Positions 11,023 through 19,652 of a stretch of 64,000 nt of DNA are shown here, piece after piece (position 1 is the first letter of the stretch; each line of letters starts with the position of its first letter). Where the stretch lies: assembly GCF_017306585.1 (NCBI RefSeq), contig NZ_JAFKIC010000118.1, positions 1-64,000 of the forward strand, written 5' to 3'. This DNA comes from Mesorhizobium sp. GTDB lineage: Bacteria > Pseudomonadota > Alphaproteobacteria > Rhizobiales > Rhizobiaceae. Under the pieces are notes generated by a model. That model did not search any database. It was not told the origin of the DNA and saw only the letters and a program-made list of their open reading frames with translations. The translations under genes and the position numbers were made by a program.

Positions 11023-12162
11023 TTACCTGGTCAGCACGACGCCGGCATCGGGCCGGAATGAGACCCAGGCACGGTCATTCCAGGTCAGCGGATCTTCTGT
11101 AATGCGCGAGGCGTTCAAGGCGCTGGCCCGGACGATCTGACCATCGTCGAGCTTGATGTGATAGACTGTCATGTCGCCGAGATAGGCCACGTCATAGACC
11201 TCGCCTTCAAGGGCGTTCACGGCATCGACCGGCTTCTTCGACGACACCTTGATCTTTTCAGGCCTGATGGCAAAGACGATATCGGAATTGGGGGCCGCGG
11301 CGCCGCCGTTGTCGACGACGATCTGGGCTCCGGTCGATCCGGTGATGCGGGTGGTGTTGGCCGTCCGCTCGGCGACCTTGCCTTCGAACATGTTCACATT
11401 GCCGACGAAATGAGCGACGAAGCGCGACGTCGGGGCTTCGTAGACTTCGGCCGGCGTGGCGACCTGCATCACTTCGCCCTTGTCCATGATGGCGATGCGG
11501 TCGGCCATGGTCATGGCTTCTTCCTGATCGTGCGTGACGACGACGAAAGTGAGGCCGAGCTCCTGCTGCAAATCCATCAGTTCGAACTGGGTTTCTTCGC
11601 GCAGCTTCTTGTCGAGCGCGCCAAGCGGCTCGTCGAGCAGCAGCACCTTCGGCCGCTTGGCGACCGAGCGGGCGAGCGCGACGCGCTGGCGCTGACCGCC
11701 GGAGAGCTGGTGCGGCTTGCGCTTGGCGAACTGCTCGAGTTTGACCAGCTTGAGCATTTCGGCAACGCGCTTCTCGATATCCGGCTTGGGCATGCCTTCC
11801 TGCTTGAGGCCGAACGCGATGTTGTTCTCCACGGTCATGTGCGGGAACAGCGCATAGGACTGGAACATCATGTTGACCGGCCGGCGATGGGGCGGGATGC
11901 CACGCAGGTCCTGGCCATCGAGCAGGATGCGGCCGGCGCTCGGCTCCTCGAAGCCGGCGAGCATCCTGAGCAGCGTCGACTTTCCGCAGCCGGAGGCGCC
12001 AAGCAGGGCGAAGAATTCGCGCTCGAATATGGTCAGCGACAGATTGTTGACGGCCGTGAAGTCGCCGAACTTCTTGGTGACATTGTCGAACTGGATGTAT
12101 GGCTTGGCGTTCGGGTCGTTCCATGGCGCGAAATCCCTGCGGATGCTGCCAAGCGATTTCAT
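11023..12162 (-). CDS. potG: Putrescine ABC transporter, ATP-binding protein PotG
   Basis: A 379-residue ABC ATPase with Walker A GASGCGKST, signature LSGGQRQRVALA, Walker B VLLLDEPLGALD and H-loop VTHDQEEA. A C-terminal TOBE domain (FAIRPEKIKVS) is typical of the polyamine and CUT-type importers. It energises the PotH/PotI pore. The start has GGAG upstream. It is separated from potF by a 75-base gap holding an intrinsic terminator, so its expression is probably lower than that of potF. Confidence 0.93.
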   Translation of the reverse strand: MKSLGSIRRDFAPWNDPNAKPYIQFDNVTKKFGDFTAVNNLSLTIFEREFFALLGASGCGKSTLLRMLAGFEEPSAGRILLDGQDLRGIPPHRRPVNMMFQSYALFPHMTVENNIAFGLKQEGMPKPDIEKRVAEMLKLVKLEQFAKRKPHQLSGGQRQRVALARSVAKRPKVLLLDEPLGALDKKLREETQFELMDLQQELGLTFVVVTHDQEEAMTMADRIAIMDKGEVMQVATPAEVYEAPTSRFVAHFVGNVNMFEGKVAERTANTTRITGSTGAQIVVDNGGAAAPNSDIVFAIRPEKIKVSSKKPVDAVNALEGEVYDVAYLGDMTVYHIKLDDGQIVRASALNASRITEDPLTWNDRAWVSFRPDAGVVLTR

Positions 12163-12187
12163 GTCCCACTCCGTGCTTTGTAATTCC

Positions 12188-12225
12188 CCAAAATAAAACG
12201 ACCCCGGCAGTTGGCTGCCGGGGTC
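12188..12225 (-). terminator. Intrinsic terminator/attenuator between potF and potG
   Basis: GACCCCGGCAG and CTGCCGGGGTC form a perfect 11-base-pair stem (12200-12210 with 12215-12225) with a four-base loop. Read in the leftward direction of the operon it is followed at once by GTTTTATTTT. This is a complete Rho-independent terminator inside the potFGHI operon. It probably lets the binding-protein gene be made in excess over the membrane components. Confidence 0.85.
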
Positions 12226-12237
12226 ACGTCCAATCGC

Positions 12238-13335
12238 CTACTGGCCGGTAACGATCTTGGTCCAGCTGCGCGTGATGATGCGCTGGGTCTTGGGATCGTA
12301 GGGCTGGACGGTGTAGAGCTTCTGCAGCGTCGCCGCATCAGGATAGACTGACGGATCATCCAGAAGAGCCTTGTCGACGAACTGCTGCGACGCCTTGTTG
12401 CCGTTGGCATAGAGCACGTAGTTCGAGGATTTGGCGATCACTTCCGGCGTCATCATGTAGTTGATGAATTCAAGCGCTTCGGCGACATGCGGCGCATCGG
12501 CGGGAATCGCCATCTGATCGAACCACATCTGGGCACCTTCCTTCGGCACGGAATAGCCGATCTCGACGCCTTGCTTGGCCTCGACCGCGCGGTTGCGGGC
12601 CTGGAACACGTCGCCCGACCAGCCGACCGCAAGGCAGATGTCGCCATTGGCAAGCGCATTGATGTATTCGGACGAATGGAACTTCCTGATGTAGGGACGG
12701 ACCTTGAGAAGAGCGTCCTCGGCCTTGGCGATGTCGTCGGGCGACGTGCTGTTGGGGTCGAGGCCGAGATATTTCAGGGCCGCCGGAATGATGTCGGCCG
12801 GCGAATCCAGCACGTAGACGCCGCAATCCTTCAACTTGGCCAGGCTCTGCGGATTGAAGAACACATCCCAGCTGTCGATCTTGTCGGTGCCGAGGGCCGC
12901 CTGCACTTTCTTGGTGTTGTAGCCGATGCCGACCGTGCCCCACATGTAGTTGACCGAGTATTCGTTGCCCGGATCGTATTTGGCGGTCCGTTCCGAGACC
13001 GTGTCCCACATGTTGGAGAGGTTCGGCAGCTTCGACTTGTCGAGTTTCTGGAACACGCCGGCCTGGATCTGGCGGGCGAGGAAGTTGCCGCTCGGCACCA
13101 CGACGTCGTAGCCGCTGCCGCCGGCGAGCAGCTTGGTTTCCAGGATTTCATTGGAATCGAAGGTGTCGTAAACAACCTTGATGCCGGTCTTCTTGGTGAA
13201 ATCGTCGATGATCGAGCTGTCGATGTAATCCGACCAGTTGAAGACGTTGACGACGCGGTCCTCCGCATGCCCGGCGGGCGTGAAAAGCGTCAGAAATACC
13301 GAGGTCGCCGAAAGCCATAGCGCTTTGCGGATCAT
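12238..13335 (-). CDS. potF: Putrescine-binding periplasmic protein PotF
   Basis: A 365-residue extracytoplasmic solute-binding protein with a signal peptide of about 24 residues (MIRKALWLSATSVFLTLF, cleavage after HA). The mature N-terminus RVVNVFNWSDYIDSSIIDDF is diagnostic of PotF/PotD-type polyamine receptors. It captures putrescine for PotGHI. The start at 13335, not 13362, follows AAAGGAGA and puts the signal peptide at the N-terminus. It is the first gene of the operon, and a terminator lies directly after it. Confidence 0.92.
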   Translation of the reverse strand: MIRKALWLSATSVFLTLFTPAGHAEDRVVNVFNWSDYIDSSIIDDFTKKTGIKVVYDTFDSNEILETKLLAGGSGYDVVVPSGNFLARQIQAGVFQKLDKSKLPNLSNMWDTVSERTAKYDPGNEYSVNYMWGTVGIGYNTKKVQAALGTDKIDSWDVFFNPQSLAKLKDCGVYVLDSPADIIPAALKYLGLDPNSTSPDDIAKAEDALLKVRPYIRKFHSSEYINALANGDICLAVGWSGDVFQARNRAVEAKQGVEIGYSVPKEGAQMWFDQMAIPADAPHVAEALEFINYMMTPEVIAKSSNYVLYANGNKASQQFVDKALLDDPSVYPDAATLQKLYTVQPYDPKTQRIITRSWTKIVTGQ

Positions 13336-13660
13336 GCTATTCTCCTTTGGTGAGTGTTCCATTGCCGGCTCGTCGCGAGTTGCACGCGGCCGCGCATTTG
13401 CTTCAGACTATTGTGTTGTCCAGGGGACAACAAGCGCCGATTGGCGCGCCTTTTGCGGCCTCGCGGTTGTCCCGGTCTGGAAGGAATCGCGGTGCCGTCA
13501 GAAGCTTTCGCCGCCGCGCGGACAGAAATACAGAAATATGGTCCGGTCTCGATCGGGCCGCCGGGGAGACTTGGCAAGATAAGCCTGTCTTGTTGTTGCC
13601 GTACTCCCAGCCTGCCCGGGCGGCAGCGATGTTGTCAATGGCAAAGCTTCGGCGCCGGCA
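13336..13660. other. 325-base intergenic region upstream of potF
   Basis: No credible gene is seen. It must hold the potF promoter. The most distinct element is TGTTGTCC-AGG-GGACAACA, a perfect eight-base inverted repeat at 13414-13432, about 80 bases upstream of the potF start and a plausible operator. The right-hand part follows the end of the EamA gene and has only weak stem potential. Confidence 0.4.
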
Positions 13661-14614
13661 TCAATTAGGCGACGGCACCCCGGTGACGCCAGCGCGCTGG
13701 GGCCGCGCCTGACGCCTGAACTCGATCCCGATATGGACAAGCAGCGCCGTGACCACCACCGCACCGCCGACGATGGTGCGCCCGGACGGCACTTCGGAAT
13801 GGATGAGCCAGACCCAGATCGGGCCAAGGATCGGCTCGAATGTGCCCAGCAGTGCCGCGATCGCCGCCGGGATCAGCCGTGCGCCGGTGGCGAAGAAGGC
13901 AAGGCCAATGCCGAGATTGACGACGCCGAAGGCGAAGAGAAAACCCATGTCGCCGGCCGATACGCTGAAGGTCGATGCTTGCGAGGCGGCAAAGGCCGCG
14001 GCCAGGATCGTGCCGAGACAGGTCGCCGGCGTCATGCGCACGTTGGCGAAGCGCCGTGTGATGACGGTGGCGATCGAGAACATGAACGCGATCAGCAGCG
14101 CCAGCCCGTCGCCTATGGGCGAGACGGCGCCATCGAGCGATTCCGACACCATGATCGCGACGCCGGCAATGACAGCGGCGATCGCCACCCAGGTCACGGC
14201 AGTTACTTTCTCGCGAAACAGTGCCCAGGCAAACAGCGCCGCCAGCAGCGGCACCCCGGCCTGCATCAACAGGATGTTGGCGACGGTGGTGTAGGCAAGG
14301 GCAACGACGAAGGCCGTCGATGCGATGGCGAAACAGAAGCCGACGGCAAGGCCGGGCAGGCCCATGTCGCGAAACATTCTCAGCATGCCCCGCCAGCCGT
14401 CACGCCAGACCATGAAGGAGATCAGGAAGGCGGCCGCCCAGGCCGAGCGCCAGAAGATTACCGTCCAGCTGTCGCCGACAGTGATGAAGCGGGCAATGGT
14501 GCCGCCGAAACTCCACATCAGCGCTGAAAGGAACACCAGAAGCATGCCGATGCGCTCGTCGCGTTGCGGAGCGGTCGATGCAACAAGGCCCGGCGATGAT
14601 GCTGCGTCTGTCAT
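13661..14614 (-). CDS. EamA/DMT-superfamily transporter
   Basis: A 317-residue protein with about ten membrane segments in two EamA repeats, for example FLSALMWSFGGTIARFITVG at the start of repeat one and LGTFEPILGPIWVWL near the end of repeat two. Such proteins usually export amino acids or metabolites. The substrate cannot be told from sequence. The frame is open to 14737, but 14614 gives the normal family N-terminus. It lies downstream of the ScfR-type regulator gene in the same direction. Confidence 0.85.
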   Translation of the reverse strand: MTDAASSPGLVASTAPQRDERIGMLLVFLSALMWSFGGTIARFITVGDSWTVIFWRSAWAAAFLISFMVWRDGWRGMLRMFRDMGLPGLAVGFCFAIASTAFVVALAYTTVANILLMQAGVPLLAALFAWALFREKVTAVTWVAIAAVIAGVAIMVSESLDGAVSPIGDGLALLIAFMFSIATVITRRFANVRMTPATCLGTILAAAFAASQASTFSVSAGDMGFLFAFGVVNLGIGLAFFATGARLIPAAIAALLGTFEPILGPIWVWLIHSEVPSGRTIVGGAVVVTALLVHIGIEFRRQARPQRAGVTGVPSPN

Positions 14615-14750
14615 GGGCGCGACTGTCGAGCTTTTGTGGGCGGAGCGATGCGCAAGGGGCGACAAAAAACTGCTCTGTTCGCGTAACGCAAAGATCTGGG
14701 CCGTGGCTGATCCAGACACCGGCGACGATTGTGGCACCTTTGCTTGCGCG

Positions 14751-16193
14751 TTACTGGAAATCGAAGGCGCTGAGGCCGGTCACCATCTCGTCGAGGCCGA
14801 GCGGACGCGTGACCGGCGGCTCGGCGCGCGCCAGGCACCCGGCGCGCTCGCACAGCCGGCATGCCGGCCCGACAGGCGTCGCCGTGACCATGGCCGACTT
14901 TCCGGCGGCGCCAGCCGCGGGCAAGGCAGCGCCGTAGACGATGTCGTCACGAAAGCCGATGTCGCAGCCGAGCAGCAGCGCGGTCCGGCGCGGTCGCTCT
15001 GAAAATGCGCCCTGCGGTCCCTCCAGGGTGCGGGCAATGCACAGGAACTCGGCGCCGTCGGGCATCTCAACCGCCTCGACGAAGATCTGACCGGGCTGGG
15101 TGAAGGCGACATGCACGGGCAGCTTGGGGCAGCCTCCGCCAAAGCGGCTGTGCGGAAAGCCCTGGCTGCCGGCCCTGCGGAAGCGGTTGCCCGCATTGTC
15201 GACCTCCAGCATGAAGAAAGGCACGCCGGCGGCGGCCGGCCGCTGCAGCATTGTCAGCCGGTTTGCCGCCTGCTCGAAGGAGACACCGAAGCGGGAGCGC
15301 AGGACGTCGATGTCGTAGCGCGAGCGCAGGGCCGCCGCCAGAAAGGCCTGATAGGGCATCATCAGCGCATGCGCGGCATAGCGCCCGAGTTCGAAGCGGG
15401 CGAGGCGGCGCGCTTCGTCGGTGCTCAGTTTGAGAGCCTGGATTTCGCCGGCGACCGCCACCGTCATGCGGATCAGGCAGGCCTCCATCGCCACTTCGCG
15501 CAACTGGTCGAACGGCGACAGGCGCTCGGACAGGAACAAGCGCTGCGAGTGGCGATCGTAACGGCGCCGCCAGTTCGGCATGGTGGCGACCGGCAGCACC
15601 TTGACCACGATGCCATATTCGCGCCTCAGCCAGGATTTCAGCGCGCCGAACAGATCGTCGCCCGGATCGAGCACGGCGGTGAATGCCTCGGCCTCCTCCT
15701 CGAGGGCGGCAAAATGGTTCGGTCGCCGCTCGAAAGTCTCGTGCACCTCGTCGATCGGCAGGCGAGCGCCGGAGAGCGCGGTCGCGCGGCCCTCTCGCGC
15801 CAGCAGTTCGCTGAGATCGGACAGCCGCTCCGCCTGCTCGCGATAGGCCCTGAACAGTTTTATCACCGCCGCGGACGCATTGGGCGCCGCCTCGGCAAGC
15901 TCGATCAGTTCCTGATCTCCCGGCAGTTCGCCGACCAGCAGCGGATCGCTGAACACTTCCTTCAGGGCAGCGACCGAGCCCCTCGCCTCACCTTGCAGTT
16001 CATGCGGATCGACCTTGTAGACGGACGCCAGCTTGAGGATCAACTGCACCGTCAGCGGCCGCTGGTTGCGCTCGATCAGGTTGAGATAGGAGGGCGAGAT
16101 GCCCAGGCCCTCGGCCATGGCCGTCTGCGTCAGGCCCTTGGCGTTGCGGATGCGGCGGATGCGCGGCCCGGCGAAGATCTTCTGGTCAGCCAT
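14751..16193 (-). CDS. ScfR/RamB-type short-chain fatty acyl-CoA regulator
   Basis: A 480-residue transcription factor. An N-terminal XRE-type helix-turn-helix (about residues 9-65, LTQTAMAEGLGISPSYLNLIER) is followed by an IrrE/ImmA-like domain and the C-terminal DUF2083 region. The peptidase-like domain shows no HExxH motif. The C-terminus has a Cys cluster (CRLCERAGCLARAEPP) and an earlier FGGGCPKLPVH, both family marks. Members of this family (RamB, ScfR) sense acyl-CoA and control glyoxylate-cycle or propionate genes. It is divergent from aceA, 235 bases apart, and isocitrate lyase is very likely its target. Confidence 0.88.
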   Translation of the reverse strand: MADQKIFAGPRIRRIRNAKGLTQTAMAEGLGISPSYLNLIERNQRPLTVQLILKLASVYKVDPHELQGEARGSVAALKEVFSDPLLVGELPGDQELIELAEAAPNASAAVIKLFRAYREQAERLSDLSELLAREGRATALSGARLPIDEVHETFERRPNHFAALEEEAEAFTAVLDPGDDLFGALKSWLRREYGIVVKVLPVATMPNWRRRYDRHSQRLFLSERLSPFDQLREVAMEACLIRMTVAVAGEIQALKLSTDEARRLARFELGRYAAHALMMPYQAFLAAALRSRYDIDVLRSRFGVSFEQAANRLTMLQRPAAAGVPFFMLEVDNAGNRFRRAGSQGFPHSRFGGGCPKLPVHVAFTQPGQIFVEAVEMPDGAEFLCIARTLEGPQGAFSERPRRTALLLGCDIGFRDDIVYGAALPAAGAAGKSAMVTATPVGPACRLCERAGCLARAEPPVTRPLGLDEMVTGLSAFDFQ

Positions 16194-16428
16194 CGGCAGC
16201 CCTTGACAGGATTTACACCGCCGCCGCCCGCGGCTGGGGGCTTATCGTTTTACAGATATTACAAATTTACCTGGCCACCTTGTCAAACGCAATACAGGTT
16301 TTCCCTTATCTTTGGCGGTTTCCGTTGATTTTCCTGTCATGTTTCGTGGTGCAATGTAAATTCAGTAACATCCCAGCGGCAAGGAATGAGCCGCACGGAA
16401 ATCGAGCAGCAATCCTTCGGAGTGACCC
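16194..16428. promoter_or_regulatory. Divergent control region between the ScfR-type gene and aceA
   Basis: This 235-base spacer must carry the promoters of both genes. It includes an AT-rich patch near 16248-16270 (TTTACAGATATTACAAATTT) that stands out from the GC-rich surroundings and is a candidate operator. The aceA ribosome-binding site is GGAGTG just before the start. I could not define -35/-10 boxes with confidence. Confidence 0.4.
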
Positions 16429-17718
16429 ATGACCGATTTTTACAACCTTGTTCCCTCGGCGCCTGAAGGTCGCTTCGACGGCATCGAACGCCCCTATTCG
16501 CCTGATGATGTGAAGCGGCTGCGTGGTTCGGTGCAGATCCGCCAGAGCCTCGCCGAGATGGGGGCCAACCGGCTCTGGAAGCTCATTCACGAGGAAGACT
16601 TCGTCAACGCGCTGGGCGCCATGTCCGGCAACCAGGCCATGCAGCAGGTGCGCGCCGGGTTGCAGGCGATCTACCTGTCGGGCTGGCAGGTCGCGGCCGA
16701 TGCCAACACGGCGTCCGCCATGTATCCGGACCAGTCGCTCTATCCGGCCAACGCCGCGCCGGAACTCGTCAAGCGCATCAACCGCACGCTGCAGCGCGCC
16801 GACCAGATCGAAACCTCCGAAGGCAAAGGGCTTTCGGTCGAGACCTGGTTCGCGCCTATCGTCGCCGACGCGGAAGCCGGCTTCGGCGGCCCGCTCAACG
16901 CCTTCGAGATCATGAAGGCGTTCATCGAGGCGGGTGCGGCCGGCGTCCACTACGAGGACCAGCTGGCGTCGGAGAAGAAATGCGGCCATCTCGGCGGCAA
17001 GGTGCTGATCCCGACCGCGGCGCATATCCGCAACCTCAACGCCGCGCGGCTGGCCGCCGACGTGATGGGCACGCCGACCCTGGTGGTGGCGCGCACCGAC
17101 GCCGAAGCCGCGAAGCTCCTGACGTCCGACATCGACGAGCGCGACCAGCCATTCGTCGACTACCAGGCCGGCCGCACGGTGGAAGGCTTCTATCACGTCA
17201 GGAACGGCATCGAACCCTGCATCGCCCGCGCGATCGCCTATGCGCCGCATGCCGACCTGATCTGGTGCGAGACGTCGAAGCCGGACCTGGCGCAGGCCAA
17301 AAAGTTCGCCGAGGGCGTGCGCAGGCATCATCCGGACAAGCTGCTCGCCTACAATTGTTCGCCCTCGTTCAACTGGAAGAAGAATCTCGACGACGCGACG
17401 ATCGCCAAATTCCAGAGGGAACTCGGCGCCATGGGCTACAAGTTCCAGTTCATCACGCTCGCCGGCTTCCACCAGCTCAACTACGGCATGTTCGAGCTCG
17501 CCCGTGGCTACAAGGCGCGGCAGATGGCGGCCTATTCCGAGTTGCAGGAAGCCGAGTTCGCCGCGGAAGCCAACGGCTACACCGCCACCAAGCACCAGCG
17601 GGAGGTCGGCACCGGCTATTTCGATGCCGTATCGATGGCCATCACCGGCGGCCAGTCGTCCACAACCGCCATGCATGAATCGACCGAGCACGCGCAGTTC
17701 AAGCCGGCCGCGGAATAG
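16429..17718 (+). CDS. aceA: Isocitrate lyase
   Basis: A 429-residue isocitrate lyase that cleaves isocitrate to glyoxylate and succinate in the glyoxylate shunt. The catalytic signature KKCGHLGGK is present with the active-site Cys at residue 185. The flanking motifs [18 protein letters not shown] and [11 protein letters not shown] are those of the bacterial class. It is needed for growth on acetate, fatty acids or PHB-derived acetyl-CoA, which fits the PHB genes upstream. Malate synthase is not in the window. Likely regulated by the divergent ScfR-type gene. Confidence 0.97.
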   Translation: MTDFYNLVPSAPEGRFDGIERPYSPDDVKRLRGSVQIRQSLAEMGANRLWKLIHEEDFVNALGAMSGNQAMQQVRAGLQAIYLSGWQVAADANTASAMYPDQSLYPANAAPELVKRINRTLQRADQIETSEGKGLSVETWFAPIVADAEAGFGGPLNAFEIMKAFIEAGAAGVHYEDQLASEKKCGHLGGKVLIPTAAHIRNLNAARLAADVMGTPTLVVARTDAEAAKLLTSDIDERDQPFVDYQAGRTVEGFYHVRNGIEPCIARAIAYAPHADLIWCETSKPDLAQAKKFAEGVRRHHPDKLLAYNCSPSFNWKKNLDDATIAKFQRELGAMGYKFQFITLAGFHQLNYGMFELARGYKARQMAAYSELQEAEFAAEANGYTATKHQREVGTGYFDAVSMAITGGQSSTTAMHESTEHAQFKPAAE

Positions 17719-17775
17719 CGGACCGGGAAACACAGAGGAAACGCCCAACAGGGCTTCAGGGACAGGAGAAGAGCA

Positions 17776-18018
17776 ATGGCATCGATAAGCCGCGTCAAGG
17801 AACGGGCGGAAGAGCAGTCGAGCGCGATGAGCGTCGACCAGCAGGCGACGATCCGCATGCTGGCCAACGACCTGCATCGTCTCAACCAGTCGGTGATGAA
17901 GGCCGTCGAGGCGGGCGTCTCGGTCGAGCTGGTGCGCTCGGCCAGGCATCATGGCGGCGACGGCAACTGGGGCGATCTGCTGATCCCGGTGATCGTCACT
18001 CAGCAGAGCCACGGCTGA
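17776..18018 (+). CDS. Small conserved protein downstream of aceA
   Basis: An 80-residue soluble protein, basic and helical at the N-terminus and ending in a more hydrophobic GDLLIPVIVTQQSHG. The ribosome-binding site CAGGAGAAG precedes the start. It lies 57 bases after aceA and before a strong terminator, so it is co-transcribed with isocitrate lyase. Small genes of this kind follow aceA in other rhizobia as I recall. I recognise no domain and assign no function. Confidence 0.75.
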   Translation: MASISRVKERAEEQSSAMSVDQQATIRMLANDLHRLNQSVMKAVEAGVSVELVRSARHHGGDGNWGDLLIPVIVTQQSHG

Positions 18019-18041
18019 CCTGAAATCGCTCGGCCCGACCG

Positions 18042-18082
18042 TTCACCTGCGCGGATATCTGCGCAGGTGAATTCTATTTTTA
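18042..18082 (+). terminator. Intrinsic terminator of the aceA operon
   Basis: TTCACCTGCGC and GCGCAGGTGAA form a perfect 11-base-pair stem with an eight-base loop, followed by TTCTATTTTTA. It begins 24 bases after the small-protein stop codon. Confidence 0.88.
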
Positions 18083-18261
18083 CGCGACCGATCCGTGGAC
18101 AGAGCAGTACAGTACTGTTGCTTGTATCCACTGTCGAGACAGGTGTATCGGGGGATTTTTTATTTCAACTTGACATAGGCTGCGATCTCACGCCAATTGG
18201 CGCCCAGATTCAACTCTGCATTGAAATTGGGGGCGAACTTCTTGGCCGACTTGGGTGCCCA

Positions 18262-18705
18262 GTGAATCGTGAGGGCGAGACCACCAAAAATCTGAATCTG
18301 GGAACCCGGAGTTCAAGCACCGAGACGATCCATGATCCCTCGCAAGTGCTCGTCGTCGGCAAGTCACCGATCAATCGCGTGGTGGTATCGAAGATCGTCG
18401 AGCGTTCAGGACTAAGGCCGATCTCGGAATCTCCGGACATGGCGGCGAGGATTCTGCGGACACTGGTGCCCGGAGCGATTGTGCTGGACGGCGGCCCCGA
18501 CAACAAGGATTGCGACGGCCTGATGGCCGGCATCGAAACGCTGCGCCGGGCCTCGGGCAGACAGAACCCGCCCGTGATCCTGCTTTCAACCAAGACTGGC
18601 ACGCCGGAAAGCCTGGGCCTGCCAAGCGTCGTTGACGTGGTGGTGGCCAAGCCTATCACGCCCGAGCGTTTGCAGCCTGTGATCGATCGGTTGCTCCGCC
18701 GCTAG
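18262..18705 (+). CDS. Receiver-like protein with a degenerate acidic pocket
   Basis: A CheY-like fold of about 147 residues: VLVVGKSPINRVVVSKIVERSGL, then AIVLDGGP, LLSTK and VVAKPI. The phospho-acceptor position (Asp76), the Ser/Thr and the Lys are kept. The acidic pair that normally follows strand one (DD) is replaced by Gly-Lys (residues 33-34 of GKS), so Mg2+ binding and phosphorylation are doubtful. No output domain follows. The frame is open from 18067, but that GTG lies in the aceA terminator and the 5' part is AT-rich and promoter-like (TTGACA at 18170). I place the start at the GTG at 18262; this is uncertain. Confidence 0.65.
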   Translation: MNREGETTKNLNLGTRSSSTETIHDPSQVLVVGKSPINRVVVSKIVERSGLRPISESPDMAARILRTLVPGAIVLDGGPDNKDCDGLMAGIETLRRASGRQNPPVILLSTKTGTPESLGLPSVVDVVVAKPITPERLQPVIDRLLRR

Positions 18706-18776
18706 CCCGCTCCCACGAGAGGCATGCGCGGTTTTCCATTCGAAATCGCGCAGAAGCCGGCGATCGGATATACTTT

Positions 18777-19493
18777 TCAACCTCCGCTCGCAATGCCTTG
18801 CACAAGGTCGGGCAATTGTCCGAGATCGGATATCTGGCGAAATCTCGGCTCGGTGACAGGCGCCTCGACATGCTCGAGCACCCAGGTCAGTTCGTGCGGC
18901 ACATGGACACCCCAGCCACCGGCCTCGATCGCCGGCACCACATCCGACTTCAGCGAATTGCCGACCATCATGCTCCTTGCGGGGCCATCGCCATGGCGGC
19001 TGAAAAGCCGCGCATAGGTCGCGGCATTCTTGTCGCTGACGATCTCGACCGCGTCGAAAAGGTCACCGAGACCGGACCCCGCCAGTTTGCGTTCCTGGTC
19101 GAAGAGGTCGCCCTTGGTGATCAACACGAGGCGGAAGACACCGGCGAGTTTCTCGATAGCCTCGCGCGCGTGCGGCAGGGGCTCGATCGGATGGCTCAGC
19201 ATCTCGCGGCCGGCATCGAGAATCTGCGATATGACCGAAGCCGGCACGCGCCTCTCGGTGACCTCGATCGCCGTCTCGATCATAGACAGAGTAAATCCCT
19301 TGATGCCAAAACCATAAACGGCAAGGTTGCGCCGCTCGGCCTCGAGCAGCCGCGCCGAAATCTGTTTCTCCTCGCCATGGTCTGCGAGCATGGCGGCGAA
19401 GCGCTTCTCCGTCATGTGGAAGAACTGTTCGTTCTGCCAGAGTGTGTCGTCGGCGTCGAAGCCGATCGTTGTCAGTTCGCTGCTGGTTCGCAT
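18777..19493 (-). CDS. HAD-superfamily hydrolase
   Basis: A 238-residue HAD phosphatase. Motif I is FDADDTLW (nucleophile Asp13, acid/base Asp15), motif II LVLITKGD, motif III a Lys before the motif IV region MVGNSLKSDVVPAIEAGG. A helical cap lies between motifs I and II, as in subclass I enzymes of the YjjG/phosphoglycolate phosphatase type. The substrate is not evident. It is divergent from the puuA-like gene, 159 bases apart. Confidence 0.85.
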   Translation of the reverse strand: MRTSSELTTIGFDADDTLWQNEQFFHMTEKRFAAMLADHGEEKQISARLLEAERRNLAVYGFGIKGFTLSMIETAIEVTERRVPASVISQILDAGREMLSHPIEPLPHAREAIEKLAGVFRLVLITKGDLFDQERKLAGSGLGDLFDAVEIVSDKNAATYARLFSRHGDGPARSMMVGNSLKSDVVPAIEAGGWGVHVPHELTWVLEHVEAPVTEPRFRQISDLGQLPDLVQGIASGG

Positions 19494-19652
19494 CGCCGGC
19501 TTCTTGAAAAGGGCAAGTCGATTGAAAGACGGGCTGAATCTAAGCCGACCCGGGCGCGGTTTTCAACCTCGGCGGCAATGCCGTGGACAGCTCCCCTTCC
19601 CTTCCATCGCAGGGCACGACTATACTGGGAAATCCGAAACTCCATCTGGTGA

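Noticed and set aside
13560-13600. Possible terminator after the EamA gene (CAAGA...TCTTG)
   Set aside because: The stem is only five base pairs and there is no T tract, so it is not convincing.
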